In this document: piece by piece, positions 1 to 9,286 of the stretch
How the letters are laid out: every line of letters starts with the position of its first letter
How positions within the stretch are numbered: the stretch's first letter is position 1
Assembly: GCA_963789785.1 (NCBI GenBank)
Contig: CAWBNC010000038.1
Location: 186,001-250,000, forward strand
DNA: 64,000 bases
Direction: 5' to 3'
DNA from: JAEULH01 sp963789785
GTDB lineage: Bacteria > Pseudomonadota > Alphaproteobacteria > Rhodospirillales > Defluviicoccaceae
Notes under the pieces: model-generated
What the model saw: the letters and a program-made list of their open reading frames with translations, nothing else
Told to the model about the DNA's origin: nothing
The model's database searches: none
Made by a program: the position numbers and the translations under genes

Positions 1-350
1 AGGCCGGCCTCGGCCCCGGCGAGATCGCAAGGCTTCTCGAACCATTGTCCCTCGCATTCGAGAATCTGATCGGCGCCGATGACCAGGGCTTCACGATGAC
101 CCTGCCCGACCGCCAGCGCCTTCGCCTCGGCCAGGGCCAGCGCCGTGTCCTCAGGCGAACGGCCGGCCGCCCGCATCCCAATGCGCACCGCCGCCTCGTC
201 GACGTTTGCCGAAGCCGCAAGACACGCCACGCCCGCTTCGGCAAGAAGACGCCGGCGCGTGCGGCTCGCCGAGGCCAGCACCAGCCGCGGTCGAGGAACA
301 CCCCGCCGGCCTGCACCCGCATGCCCGTCTGTAGCTACGTCGTCTTTCAT
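1..350 (-). CDS. maf: Maf-like nucleotide pyrophosphatase, 3' end cut off by window
   Basis: Only the first ~116 codons are present; the gene runs off the left edge. Reading from an ATG at 350 gives MKDDVATDG, a short variable leader, then the LVLASASRTRRRLLAEAGV motif that opens Maf/YhdE proteins (the S-x-R-R segment binds nucleotide phosphates), and later the VIGADQIL segment with the catalytic-region Asp. Maf family enzymes hydrolyse non-canonical nucleoside triphosphates to monophosphate and pyrophosphate in the cytoplasm and are linked to septum arrest. It diverges from hemE across the proposed origin. In many alphaproteobacteria a ppsR (DUF299) gene sits between the origin and maf; here maf itself is next to the gap, so ppsR is missing or elsewhere. 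The start could be a little downstream because the first ~22 residues are not conserved. Confidence 0.85.
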   Translation of the reverse strand, partial: MKDDVATDGHAGAGRRGVPRPRLVLASASRTRRRLLAEAGVACLAASANVDEAAVRIGMRAAGRSPEDTALALAEAKALAVGQGHREALVIGADQILECEGQWFEKPCDLAGAEAG

Positions 351-757
351 CGAGAGCGGCACCGCCAGTTGGATCCCGTCACGGTCGGTCTCGATGGCCG
401 GGATGGTATGCGGATGAAATGGGGATAAGCACACGAATCGGGGCGGCGGTGCCAAACGGCGTCCGCCAGAGTTTCACTTCCATATCGCTTGTCCGGCTGT
501 TGATAAGCCCCGGCGCGATTGCCCCGCGATGGGCGCGACCAGCAACGCGCGCAGTTGTCCCCATCCCTCGAACCGCGACCCATCGCGTTCATCAGCACCG
601 GCCTCTGGCAGTGATCGGGCTCGTTACCCACATGCTTGTATACCCTGCCGGCGATGCCGACCGCCGGATAGACCCTTTCATCCACACCCGTTAATCCCCG
701 ATTGTCCCCGCCCTACTACAACAACCACCTTTTATCTTAGATAAAGAAGTTCTTGTA
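351..757. other. oriC: Predicted chromosomal replication origin (oriC), maf-hemE intergenic region
   Basis: This 407-bp gap holds no credible gene. It lies directly beside hemE, the conserved location of oriC in Caulobacter and many other alphaproteobacteria. Four 9-mers differ by one base from the DnaA box TTATCCACA: TGGGGATAA (420-428) and TGTTGATAA (498-506) on the minus orientation, TTACCCACA (624-632) and TCATCCACA (678-686) on the plus. Weaker matches occur at 555-563. The hemE-proximal end is AT-rich (718-748) and could be the unwinding element. parAB and two parS sites 10-14 kb away agree with an origin-proximal position. No perfect DnaA box and no clear CtrA site pair were found, so the call rests on position plus near-consensus boxes. 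Confidence 0.65.
731..745. repeat. 15-bp perfect inverted repeat in AT-rich end of oriC region
   Basis: TTTATCTTAGATAAA is two 7-bp arms (TTTATCT/AGATAAA) around a single T. It ends 12 bp before the hemE GTG start, inside the only AT-rich stretch of the intergenic region. It could be an operator for hemE or part of the origin unwinding region; the sequence alone does not decide. Confidence 0.5.
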
Positions 758-1849
758 GTGAACCTCGGCCGAAACGGTAAAACCTCAGTTACGAATGTCG
801 ATGTTCCGTCGAAGCGGCTGCTTGGTGCCTTCGCAGATTCATCGCTCGGGGTTCCGGAACGCCCGCCGTTTTGGTTTCTTCGCCAGGCCGGGCGCTACCT
901 TCCGGAGTACCAGCGGCTGCGTCGCGAAGCGCCCGACTTTCTCACCTTCTGCTATACCCCGGCGCTCTGCGTCGAGGCGGCAATGCAGCCCTTGCGCCGC
1001 TTCCGGATGGATGCAGCGATCCTGTTCAGCGATATTCTCGTCATTCCCGATGCCCTTGGCCAGCGTGTCGCCTTTGTCGAGGGACAGGGACCGCGGCTGG
1101 AGCCCCTGCGCGATGCCGACGCGATCGCCAGGCTCGATATCGCTCGTCTGGACGCGCATCTGGCACCTGTCTATGCCGCCGTCACTGGAACGGCTGCGGC
1201 GATGGGGCCGACCACGGCGCTTATCGGCTTTGCCGGCGCGCCGTGGACGCTGGCCCTGTATATGATCGAGGGCCAGGGCGGGACGGCCGGCGAGCGCGCG
1301 CGGGCAATGGCGTGGCGTGCGCCGGAGACATTCGAAGGCTTGATCGCGCGGCTCGTCGACGCCATCGCCCAATTTGCCTGTCGGCAGATCGATTATGGCG
1401 TCGAGGTCATCCAGATTTTCGATAGCTGGGCTGGGCTCCTCGCCGAGAGCCAGTTCCGCGATTGGGTCATCGCGCCGACCGCCACCATTGTCCGGCGGGT
1501 CAAGGAGCATGCGCCGGGCGTGCCCGTGATCGGCTTTCCGCGCGGGGCGGGCGCGCTGTACGCCGATTACGCCCGCGAGACCGGGGTCGATGCGGTCGGG
1601 CTCGATGCCGGGGTGCCACTGGCTTGGGCGGCCAGCGCGCTCAAGCCGCACGCGGTGGTCCAGGGCAATCTCGACAACCTGCTGGCCATGGCCGGAGGCG
1701 ACGCACTGGAGGACGAGACCCGGCGGATCCTGGCTGGCCTCGGTCCCGAACGGTTCATCTTCAACCTTGGCCACGGCGTGCTGCCGGAGACTCCGCCGGA
1801 GCATATCGCGCGGGTCGCGGAGGCGGTCATGGGCTGGCAGGGTGCATGA
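758..1849 (+). CDS. hemE: Uroporphyrinogen decarboxylase
   Basis: HemE decarboxylates the four acetate side chains of uroporphyrinogen III to give coproporphyrinogen III, in the cytosol. The 363-residue product has the N-terminal signature RPPFWFLRQAGRYLPEY at residues 35-51, with the substrate-binding Arg42 and Arg46, the FSDILVIPDALG loop carrying the catalytic Asp, the second signature GFAGAPWTLALYMIEG near residue 155, and GHGVLPETP near the C-terminus. Length is about 15 residues above the family norm because of the variable N-terminus. GTG at 758 is used because no ATG follows in frame before the conserved region; AAGAAG lies about 10 bp upstream. The stop overlaps the hemH start as ATGA, so hemE, hemH and hemJ form a translationally coupled haem operon. 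Confidence 0.95.
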   Translation: MNLGRNGKTSVTNVDVPSKRLLGAFADSSLGVPERPPFWFLRQAGRYLPEYQRLRREAPDFLTFCYTPALCVEAAMQPLRRFRMDAAILFSDILVIPDALGQRVAFVEGQGPRLEPLRDADAIARLDIARLDAHLAPVYAAVTGTAAAMGPTTALIGFAGAPWTLALYMIEGQGGTAGERARAMAWRAPETFEGLIARLVDAIAQFACRQIDYGVEVIQIFDSWAGLLAESQFRDWVIAPTATIVRRVKEHAPGVPVIGFPRGAGALYADYARETGVDAVGLDAGVPLAWAASALKPHAVVQGNLDNLLAMAGGDALEDETRRILAGLGPERFIFNLGHGVLPETPPEHIARVAEAVMGWQGA

Positions 1850-2947
1850 GCGGCACAGCGGCACAGCGGACGGCGGTCGTTCTGTTCAACCTCGGCGGAC
1901 CCGACCGGCTCGAGTCGGTTCAGCCGTTCCTGGCCAATCTGTTCTGCCGATCCGGCGATCATCGGCCTGCCGGCTCTGTTGCGTCGACCGCTGGCCCGGT
2001 TTATCGCCCGACGGCGCGCGCCCGTCGCCCGCGAGATCTACGCGCAGATCGGCGGCCGCTCGCCGCTCCTGACGCTGAGCGAAGCGCAGGGCGCGGCGTT
2101 GGAAGCCGCCCTCGCCCACCGCGGGCAGGAGGCGCGGACGTTCGTCGCCATGCGCTACTGGCACCCGATGAGCGACGAGACGGCGGCCGCGATAGCCGAC
2201 TGGCGCGCGGACGAGATCGTTCTGCTGCCGCTCTATCCGCAATTTTCCACAACGACCACCGGGTCATCGCTGCGCGCCTGGGAGGCGGCGGCGCGACGCG
2301 CCGGGCTGGACCGCCCCGTCCGCGCGATCTGCTGCTACCCGACCGATCCCGGCTTCATCGCCGCCGTTGTGGGTCTGATCGTCGCGGCGCTGGATGAGGC
2401 GAAGGCGCTGGGCGGAACGGCGCGCCTGTTGTTCTCCGCCCATGGCCTGCCGAAGCGGGTCATCGCCCGCGGCGATCCGTATCAGGCGCAGGTGGAGGCG
2501 ACGGTGGCCGCGGTCATGGATCGGCTGGGCGAGGCCGCCGGTGACCACGTCATCTGCTATCAGAGCCGGGTCGGTCCGCTGCAGTGGATCGGCCCTGCGA
2601 TCGAAGACGAATTGAGGCGGGCGGCTGACGACGGCATTGGTACCGTGGTTGTCGTGCCGACCGCCTTTGTCTCCGAACATTCGGAGACGCTGGTCGAACT
2701 CGACATCGAGTACCGCGCGCTCGCTGCGAAGCTGGGGATCGCGAACTACATGCGTGTGGCGACGGTCGGGACCACGGCCGCGTTCATCGAAGGACTGGCT
2801 GACCTGGTTACGGGTGCGCTAGAAGGATCGGGCGGATTGGCGAGCGGTTGCGGCGGGCGCTGGTGCGCGCCGGCTTTCGCCGGTTGTCCAAGCACGGTTT
2901 CGCCGCACGTTTCAGGCGACGCGATGAAGATGGAAGTACCGCGATGA
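1846..2947 (+). CDS. hemH: Ferrochelatase (one frameshift)
   Basis: HemH inserts Fe2+ into protoporphyrin IX. The first ~35 codons (VVLFNLGGPDRLESVQPFLANLF) are in one frame; from about 1947 the protein continues in another frame as DPAIIGLPALLRRPL onward. One extra base in TTCTGCCGAT explains the break and restores ~366 residues. Family motifs are present: the SAHGLP segment with the metal-site His, CYQSRVGP, and the VSEHSETLVELD segment with the second His and Glu. The last ~45 residues form a Cys-rich tail (CGGRWC followed by AFAGC), suggestive of the [2Fe-2S] cluster known in some bacterial ferrochelatases such as Caulobacter's; that role is inferred. The ATG overlaps the hemE stop and the TGA overlaps the hemJ ATG. 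Confidence 0.88.
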
Positions 2948-3381
2948 TGGACGGATACCTCTGGGCGCGCGCTCTGCACGTTATCAGCTTCATCGCCTGG
3001 ATGGCTGGGCTGCTCTACCTGCCCCGGCTGTACGTCTACCACTGCCAGCAGAAAGCGGGCTCCGACGCCTCCGAGACCTTCAAGGTGATGGAGCGCCGTC
3101 TGCTCCGGGCGATCATGAATCCGGCCATGATCGCGACCTTCGTCTTCGGCGGGATCCTGATCTGGTATCTGGGCGAGGACGCATGGACCATGGGCTGGCT
3201 GCACGCCAAGCTTGCGCTCGTCCTCGCGATGGCCGTGGTCCACGGCTACTTGGCTAGGTGGCGCAAGGACTTCGCCGCCGACCGCAACCGGCGGTCGGAG
3301 ACCTTCTACCGTGTCATCAATGAAGTTCCGACGGTCCTGATGATCGCAATCGTCATTCTGGCGGTGTTTAAACCTTTTTGA
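2944..3381 (+). CDS. hemJ: Protoporphyrinogen IX oxidase HemJ
   Basis: HemJ is the membrane protoporphyrinogen oxidase found in many alphaproteobacteria in place of HemG/HemY. The 145-residue product has four hydrophobic segments, an N-terminal helix with the conserved His in ALHVISFIAWMAGLLYLPR, the LYVYH segment that ends helix 1, the RRLLRAIMNPAM motif, and a C-terminal NEVPTVLMIAIVILAVFKPF helix. The start is one of two adjacent ATGs (2944 or 2947); GGAAG sits about 10 bp upstream. The gene overlaps the end of hemH, completing a hemE-hemH-hemJ unit that covers the last steps of haem synthesis except coproporphyrinogen oxidase. Confidence 0.92.
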   Translation: MMDGYLWARALHVISFIAWMAGLLYLPRLYVYHCQQKAGSDASETFKVMERRLLRAIMNPAMIATFVFGGILIWYLGEDAWTMGWLHAKLALVLAMAVVHGYLARWRKDFAADRNRRSETFYRVINEVPTVLMIAIVILAVFKPF

Positions 3382-3609
3382 GCACTGCCGCGGTTTAATT
3401 GCTGTTTGACATGCTCCGGCAACCTGATCCATTGTGCACGTTGTGTAGTGTCCCTCTTCCGTTCCCCGCTCCTCGCAGGCACGTTCGTAGATTAGCCTTT
3501 CACGGCTCGGCCGCTTGCCGTTGATCGTTGCCAGCCGTCTCCGTTGGCGTCTCCCGAAACTCGCTTGGCGAGCAGCCACCGTGTCCATCTCCACGAAGAA
3601 GCGCAAACA
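3382..3609 (+). promoter_or_regulatory. Leader region of rho
   Basis: A 228-bp stretch without a gene separates hemJ from rho. A TTGACA hexamer at 3406-3411 fits a -35 element but I find no matching -10 at 16-18 bp. Long untranslated leaders are common before rho because Rho terminates its own transcript early; autoregulation here is inferred from that precedent, not seen in the sequence. Confidence 0.35.
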
Positions 3610-4866
<1,257 letters not shown>

Positions 4867-4929
4867 AGTGGTTTGGCCATGCGCTTGGCGTGCGCAGAGG
4901 TGCCTGGCTGGGAGAGGAAGCGGATCCTG

Positions 4930-5907
4930 CTAGGGTTGGAGCACGGTCGAGCCCGTCGTCTTGCGCGCTTCCAGATCGCGATGCGCCTGGGCGGCGTCGG
5001 CGAGGGCATAGGTCCGGTTGACGTGGATCTTCACCGCGCCGCTTGCGACCACGTCGAACAACTCGGCGGCCGTCTTCTGCAGGTCGGCCGGATCGGCGGT
5101 ATAGGTCATCAGCGTCGGCCGGGTCAAAAACAGCGAACCCTTCGCCGACAACAAGGCGGGTTCGAACGTCGGGACCGGCCCCGAGGCGTTGCCGAACGAC
5201 ACCATCATCCCCATCGGCCGAAGACAATCCAGCGAGCCCATGAAGGTCGATGCGCCGATCCCGTCGTAGACGCCGGCGACGCCGCGGCCTTCGGTGATCC
5301 GCTTGACGGCCGGGACGAAGTCCTCGCGGGTGTAGACGATGGGGTGGGCGCAGCCGTTCGCCTTGGCCAACGCGGCTTTCTCGTCGCTGCCGACCGTTCC
5401 GATGACGGTGGCGCCAAGGTGGGCGGCCCACTGGCAGGCGATCAGGCCGACCCCGCCGGCGGCGGCATGGATGAGGACAATGTCGCCGGGCTGAACCCGG
5501 TAGGTCCGGCGCAGCAGATATTGTGCCGTCATCCCCTGAAGCATCATCGCCGCCGCCTGCTGATCGGATATGGCGTCTGGAAGGGCGACGACCCGATCGG
5601 CGGGCATCAGCCGCGCCTGCGCGTAGGCCCCGACCGGTCCGCCGGCGTAAGCGACGCGATCGCCCGGCTTCAGCCCGGAGACGCCCTCACCGACAGCTTC
5701 GACGACGGCGGCCGCTTCGAGCCCGATGCCGCTCGGCAGCGACGGCACCGGATAGAGGCCGTTGCGATGATAGACGTCGATATAGTTCAAACCGACCGCG
5801 GTCTGGCGCAGCCGGATCTGGCCCGGACCCGGATCGCCAACCTCCACGTCCTCCCAATGCAGGACGTCGGGACCGCCGGTCTCGTGCATGCGAATGGCCT
5901 TGCTCAT
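4930..5907 (-). CDS. NADPH:quinone oxidoreductase, zinc-independent MDR family
   Basis: A 325-residue medium-chain reductase of the QOR type, which reduces quinones with NADPH in the cytosol. It opens MSKAIRMHETGGPDVLHWEDVEVG, has the GLNYIDVYHRNGLYP motif that distinguishes QORs from zinc alcohol dehydrogenases, lacks the catalytic-zinc Cys/His set, and has the Rossmann motif HAAAGGVGLIACQWA for NADPH. ATG 5907 is preceded by GGAAGGAAC about 8 bp upstream. The start overlaps the stop of the ogt-like gene by 4 bp (ATGA), suggesting co-translation, possibly as a stress-response pair. The true substrate is not deducible. Confidence 0.88.
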   Translation of the reverse strand: MSKAIRMHETGGPDVLHWEDVEVGDPGPGQIRLRQTAVGLNYIDVYHRNGLYPVPSLPSGIGLEAAAVVEAVGEGVSGLKPGDRVAYAGGPVGAYAQARLMPADRVVALPDAISDQQAAAMMLQGMTAQYLLRRTYRVQPGDIVLIHAAAGGVGLIACQWAAHLGATVIGTVGSDEKAALAKANGCAHPIVYTREDFVPAVKRITEGRGVAGVYDGIGASTFMGSLDCLRPMGMMVSFGNASGPVPTFEPALLSAKGSLFLTRPTLMTYTADPADLQKTAAELFDVVASGAVKIHVNRTYALADAAQAHRDLEARKTTGSTVLQP

Positions 5908-6413
5908 GAACCTGTTCCTTCCCGCCCGCTCCATAGCCCAGTGATGGGATCTGCTGTAGCCGCCCTCGACCATACGCCTTCGAGCGTAAGCAGCGCGGCT
6001 TTGGTCGCTATCCCCTCGCCGCCGGAGTAACCGCCCAACGCGCCACCAGCGCCGACGACGCGATGACATGGGATGATGATCGGGATCGGGTTGCGGGCGC
6101 AAGCCCCCGCCACCGCCCGTGGCGCCGTGCCGAGCGCGCGCGCGAGGTCGCCGTAGGTCACGGTCGTGCCCCAAGGGATATCGCGCAGCCGCTGCCAGAC
6201 CCGCCGCTGGAAGGCGCCCCCGGTCGGATTGACCGGCACGGAGAAGGACATCGGCCTTCCGCTCAAGTAGGCTTCCAGTTCGGCCACGACCCGCTCAAGC
6301 CCCTCGCCGTCCGCAGCTTGCCCCGCCCTGCCCCAGTCCAGCGCAACAACCGCGCCATCCTCGACGAAGACGCTGAGGACGCCGAACGGCGAGGATAACG
6401 ACATATGCGCCAC
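5904..6413 (-). CDS. ogt: Methylated-DNA--[protein]-cysteine S-methyltransferase
   Basis: Suicide repair enzyme that moves the methyl group from O6-methylguanine (and O4-methylthymine) to its own cysteine. The 169-residue protein is a single-domain Ogt/AGT: a degenerate N-terminal half, then FQRRVWQRLRDIPWGTTVTYGDLA (helix-turn-helix entry) and the active-site IPCHRVVGAGGALGGYSGG with the acceptor Cys. Without an Ada N-terminal domain it should not be a transcription factor. Start is GTG 6413 or ATG 6404. It sits 3 bp after the yyaL-like gene and overlaps the quinone oxidoreductase start, so the three form one minus-strand unit. Confidence 0.92.
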   Translation of the reverse strand: MAHMSLSSPFGVLSVFVEDGAVVALDWGRAGQAADGEGLERVVAELEAYLSGRPMSFSVPVNPTGGAFQRRVWQRLRDIPWGTTVTYGDLARALGTAPRAVAGACARNPIPIIIPCHRVVGAGGALGGYSGGEGIATKAALLTLEGVWSRAATADPITGLWSGREGTGS

Positions 6414-6416
6414 GGC

Positions 6417-8469
6417 CTAGGTAACCGCCGCGAGCGTGGTCGCGGCCAGCCGCGTCGCCAGCTCTTCTTCCGTCGTCGCCGGCAGGCCGCACGTCTGGCC
6501 GACGCAGACATAGGCGGTGGCGTGGCCGCCGATCGCTGGCTTCCCGGTCGCAGGATGGGCCGCGGGCAACTGGGCATCCGTACAGACGGTCATGACAAAC
6601 CGAAACGCGAGCGGAGCGCGCAGCGCCGCGGCCCGCAGATCGTCCGCGGCCGGATCGCCCGGCGGCGCGACGATGACGATCTGAACGGCGCCGGCGAGGA
6701 ATTCGTACGCCGTCATCAGCCCGGGAACGCTGAGCAGGTATTGCGGGTTGCTGCCGGAGAAGAGTTGCACCGCCGCATCCGCGGCGTCGCGGTAGGCCAC
6801 GTTGCCGGTGGCGAAGTACAACTGGGCGAGCACCTCGACCATGGTCCCGTTGCCGGACGGGACGGCGTTGTCGGCGACCGCCTTTGGCCGGGCGATGACA
6901 TCGGTGGTGTCGTCGGCGGAGGTAAAATAGCCGCCGGCATCCGGATCGCGGAAGTGGCGGTCAACCACGGCCGCCCAGGCTTCCGCCTGCTCGAGATAAC
7001 CGCGTTCGCCGGTGGCCTGGAACAGGCTCAGCGCTGCCCGGCTCATGTTGGCGTAGTCTTCCAGCACGCCGGGATGACGGGCCTCGCCCGCGCGCCAAAC
7101 GTGGCGCAGGCGCTCGCCGTCGCTCATCTGCGTCGCGACAAACCGGAATACGGTCCTGGCGGCATCGACCCATGCCGGCTGGTCGAAGACCGTTCCAGCT
7201 TCCGCCAGCGCCGCGATCGTCAGCCCGTTCCAGTCGGCCAGAACCTTGTCATCGCGGGCGGGCGGCACCCGCTTGCGCCGGGCGGCGAGCAGTCGGTCGC
7301 GGCCGCAGGCCAGACTGCGCCCGTCGTCGGTGGATGGCACACCGGACGCCCCGATCCGGTTCAGGATGCTCAGGCCCTCCCAGTTGCCGCCGGCACGGAT
7401 GTCGTAGGCGGCCTTGAACGCCGCCGCATCCTCGCCGAGGACTGCGTCGACCTCCGCGTCGGTCCAGACGTAGTACTTGCCTTCGACGCCTTCACTGTCG
7501 GCGTCAAGCGCGCTGGCGAAGGCGAAGCCTTGACCGTCCGGCGCATCGATCCGCATCTCCGCCATCAGCCAGTCGATGCTCTCGGCAATGCGCCGGGCAT
7601 AAAGCGGACTGCGCGTCTCGCGCCAGACCTCGGTCATAAGGTCGATGAGCAGGGCGTTGTCGTAGAGCATCTTCTCGAAATGGGGGACGAGCCAGATCTC
7701 ATCGGTCGCGTAGCGGGCGAAGCCGCCGGCGAGGTGGTCATAGATCCCGCCCTGACAGATCGCATCCAGTGTCGTCGTCACGGCGTCGCGCAGGGCCGCG
7801 CCGCCGCCGCGTTTGTAGGCCCGCCAGAGAAAGCGATAGAAGACCGGCTGCGGAAATTTCGGCGCGCCGGCGGTCCCTCCGTTACGGGTGTCGATCAGCC
7901 GCAGGGCATGGCGCGCGGTTTCGTCGAGCGCCTGAAGGCTGAGTCCGGCGCCGGGCTCCGGCGACTGCATTTTTGCCAAGGCTTGGCGCAGTGCAACGAC
8001 GTTCGTTTCCACCTTCGCCCGATCCGAGCGGTAGGCCTCGGAGATGGCGTGGAGCAGCTGGGGGAAACCGGGCCGGCCGTATCGCGCCGTCGGCGGGAAG
8101 TAGGTTCCGCCCCAGAACGGCTCGCCGGCGGGCGTCAGAAACATCGTCAGCGGCCAGCCTCCGCGCTCGCCCATCAGCGCCAGGGCCGACTGGTAGATGC
8201 CGTCGATATCCGGTCGCTCCTCGCGGTCGACCTTGATGCTGACGAACAGCTCGTTCATCGAGCCGGGCGATCTCCTCGTTCTCAAAACTCTCGTGGGCCA
8301 TGACATGGCACCAGTGACAGGCGGCGTAGCCGACCGAGAGCAGGATCGGCTTGTCCAGGCGCCGGGCTTCGCCCAGCGCATCGTGACCCCACGGTCGCCA
8401 GTGTACGGGATTGTCCTTGTGCTGGAGAAGGTAGGGGCTGATTTCCTGGGACAGCAGGTTGCGCGACAT
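6417..8469 (-). CDS. Thioredoxin-domain/six-hairpin glycosidase-like protein, YyaL (DUF255) family (one frameshift)
   Basis: The product resembles bacterial YyaL and mammalian SPATA20. The N-terminus (MSRNLLSQEISPYLLQHKDNP) and the thioredoxin-like active-site region YAACHWCHVMAHESFENEEIA lie in one frame; at about 8259-8262 a single extra base shifts the frame and the protein continues as MNELFVSIKVDREERPDID, then GERGGWPLTMFLTP and a long all-helical (alpha/alpha)6-type domain ending near 6417. Joined length is ~683 residues, normal for the family. The C-x-x-C pair in CHWCHV suggests redox activity, but the physiological role of the family is not established. Start ATG 8469 is chosen because it begins the conserved segment; an upstream ATG at 8529 is possible. 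The gene leads the ogt-qor unit. Confidence 0.87.
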
Positions 8470-8643
8470 GGGCAGACCGATCCAGGCGCTGGAGGGCGGT
8501 TCAAGCGCGCCCGTTGCGTCGGGCAGCACGCTGCCTTAGGTTGGCCTCGAGCGGCACGACGTACAAGCCCGCAGCCGCGCGTATGCGGCTCGGGGAGTAA
8601 CCAGGCGACGGGCGAGCGGCGCCATGACAGACAGGTTGAGGCG

Positions 8644-8898
8644 ATGAAAATCCATATCGACGTCGATTGCACGCCGGAAGAAGCGCGGACGATGTTCGGC
8701 CTTCCCGACGTCAAGCCGATGCAGAACGCGCTGATGAGCCAGATCGAGGAGCGGATGAAAAAGACCCTCTCGGCCATGGAGCCGGAAGCGTTGTTCAGCA
8801 TGTGGCTGCCGGCCGGCGTTCAGGGTCTTGAGCAGTGGCAGAAGTTTCTCTGGTCGCGGCTGACCGGCGGCAAGGACAGCGGCGAGGAAAGCGCGTAG
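8644..8898 (+). CDS. Small conserved protein, DUF6489-like
   Basis: An 84-residue cytosolic protein, MKIHIDVDCTPEEARTMFGLPDV onward, with a C-terminal WLPAGVQGLEQWQKFLWSRL helix. Small proteins with the D-C-TPEEAR--GLPDV opening are widespread in Rhodospirillales next to a thioredoxin-like ferredoxin gene, as here; the family label is from memory and moderately certain. No catalytic motif is visible and no function is known to me. It ends 2 bp before the downstream [2Fe-2S] gene, so the two are very likely co-transcribed. Confidence 0.75.
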   Translation: MKIHIDVDCTPEEARTMFGLPDVKPMQNALMSQIEERMKKTLSAMEPEALFSMWLPAGVQGLEQWQKFLWSRLTGGKDSGEESA

Positions 8899-8900
8899 AG

Positions 8901-9236
8901 GTGAGCGCGGGCGCCGATGAGCCGTATTTCCGCCGCCACGTGTTCTGCTGCGTCAACGAGCGTCCCGAGGGTCATCCGGACGGCTCGTGCGCACGCAAAG
9001 GCTCGGTGCGCCTGCGCAACTACATGAAGGCCCGCGCTAAGGAGCTGGGGCTCACCGACGTGCGCATCAACGCCGCCGGCTGTCTCGATCGCTGCGCACT
9101 CGGCCCGACGATGGTGATCTACCCCGAGGGCGTCTGGTACCACTACGAAACGCGCGATGACGTCGACGAGATTCTTCAGCGTCACCTCATCGACGGCGAG
9201 CGGGTCGATCGCCTCGTGCTCCAACGCGACGCCTGA
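8901..9236 (+). CDS. Thioredoxin-like (2Fe-2S) ferredoxin
   Basis: A 111-residue protein with the four cysteines of the thioredoxin-fold [2Fe-2S] ferredoxins (NuoE-like): FCCVNERPEGHPDGSCARKGS and, about 50 residues later, AAGCLDRCALGPTMVIYPEGVWY. Such proteins are electron carriers whose partner is generally unknown. The GTG at 8901 starts 2 bp after the DUF6489-like stop; AGAGG precedes it almost immediately, so an upstream shift of the start is unlikely. It precedes mnmE by 50 bp. Confidence 0.85.
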   Translation: MSAGADEPYFRRHVFCCVNERPEGHPDGSCARKGSVRLRNYMKARAKELGLTDVRINAAGCLDRCALGPTMVIYPEGVWYHYETRDDVDEILQRHLIDGERVDRLVLQRDA

Positions 9237-9286
9237 CCCCGGTCGCGGGCGCCCCCGCGTCAGCCACGCCGCGATAAGCGCATTCC

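Noticed and set aside
3406..3411. TTGACA hexamer as rho promoter
   Set aside because: No -10 hexamer at proper spacing; kept only as a note in the leader entry.
2746..3606. 286-codon minus-strand open frame opposite hemJ
   Set aside because: Shadow of hemJ and the rho leader in high-GC DNA; Arg/Gln/His-rich with no family resemblance.
4873..8303. Long plus-strand open frames (385 and 632 codons) opposite qor, ogt and yyaL-like genes
   Set aside because: Antisense frames of genes with clear conserved motifs; composition is typical of GC-driven shadows.
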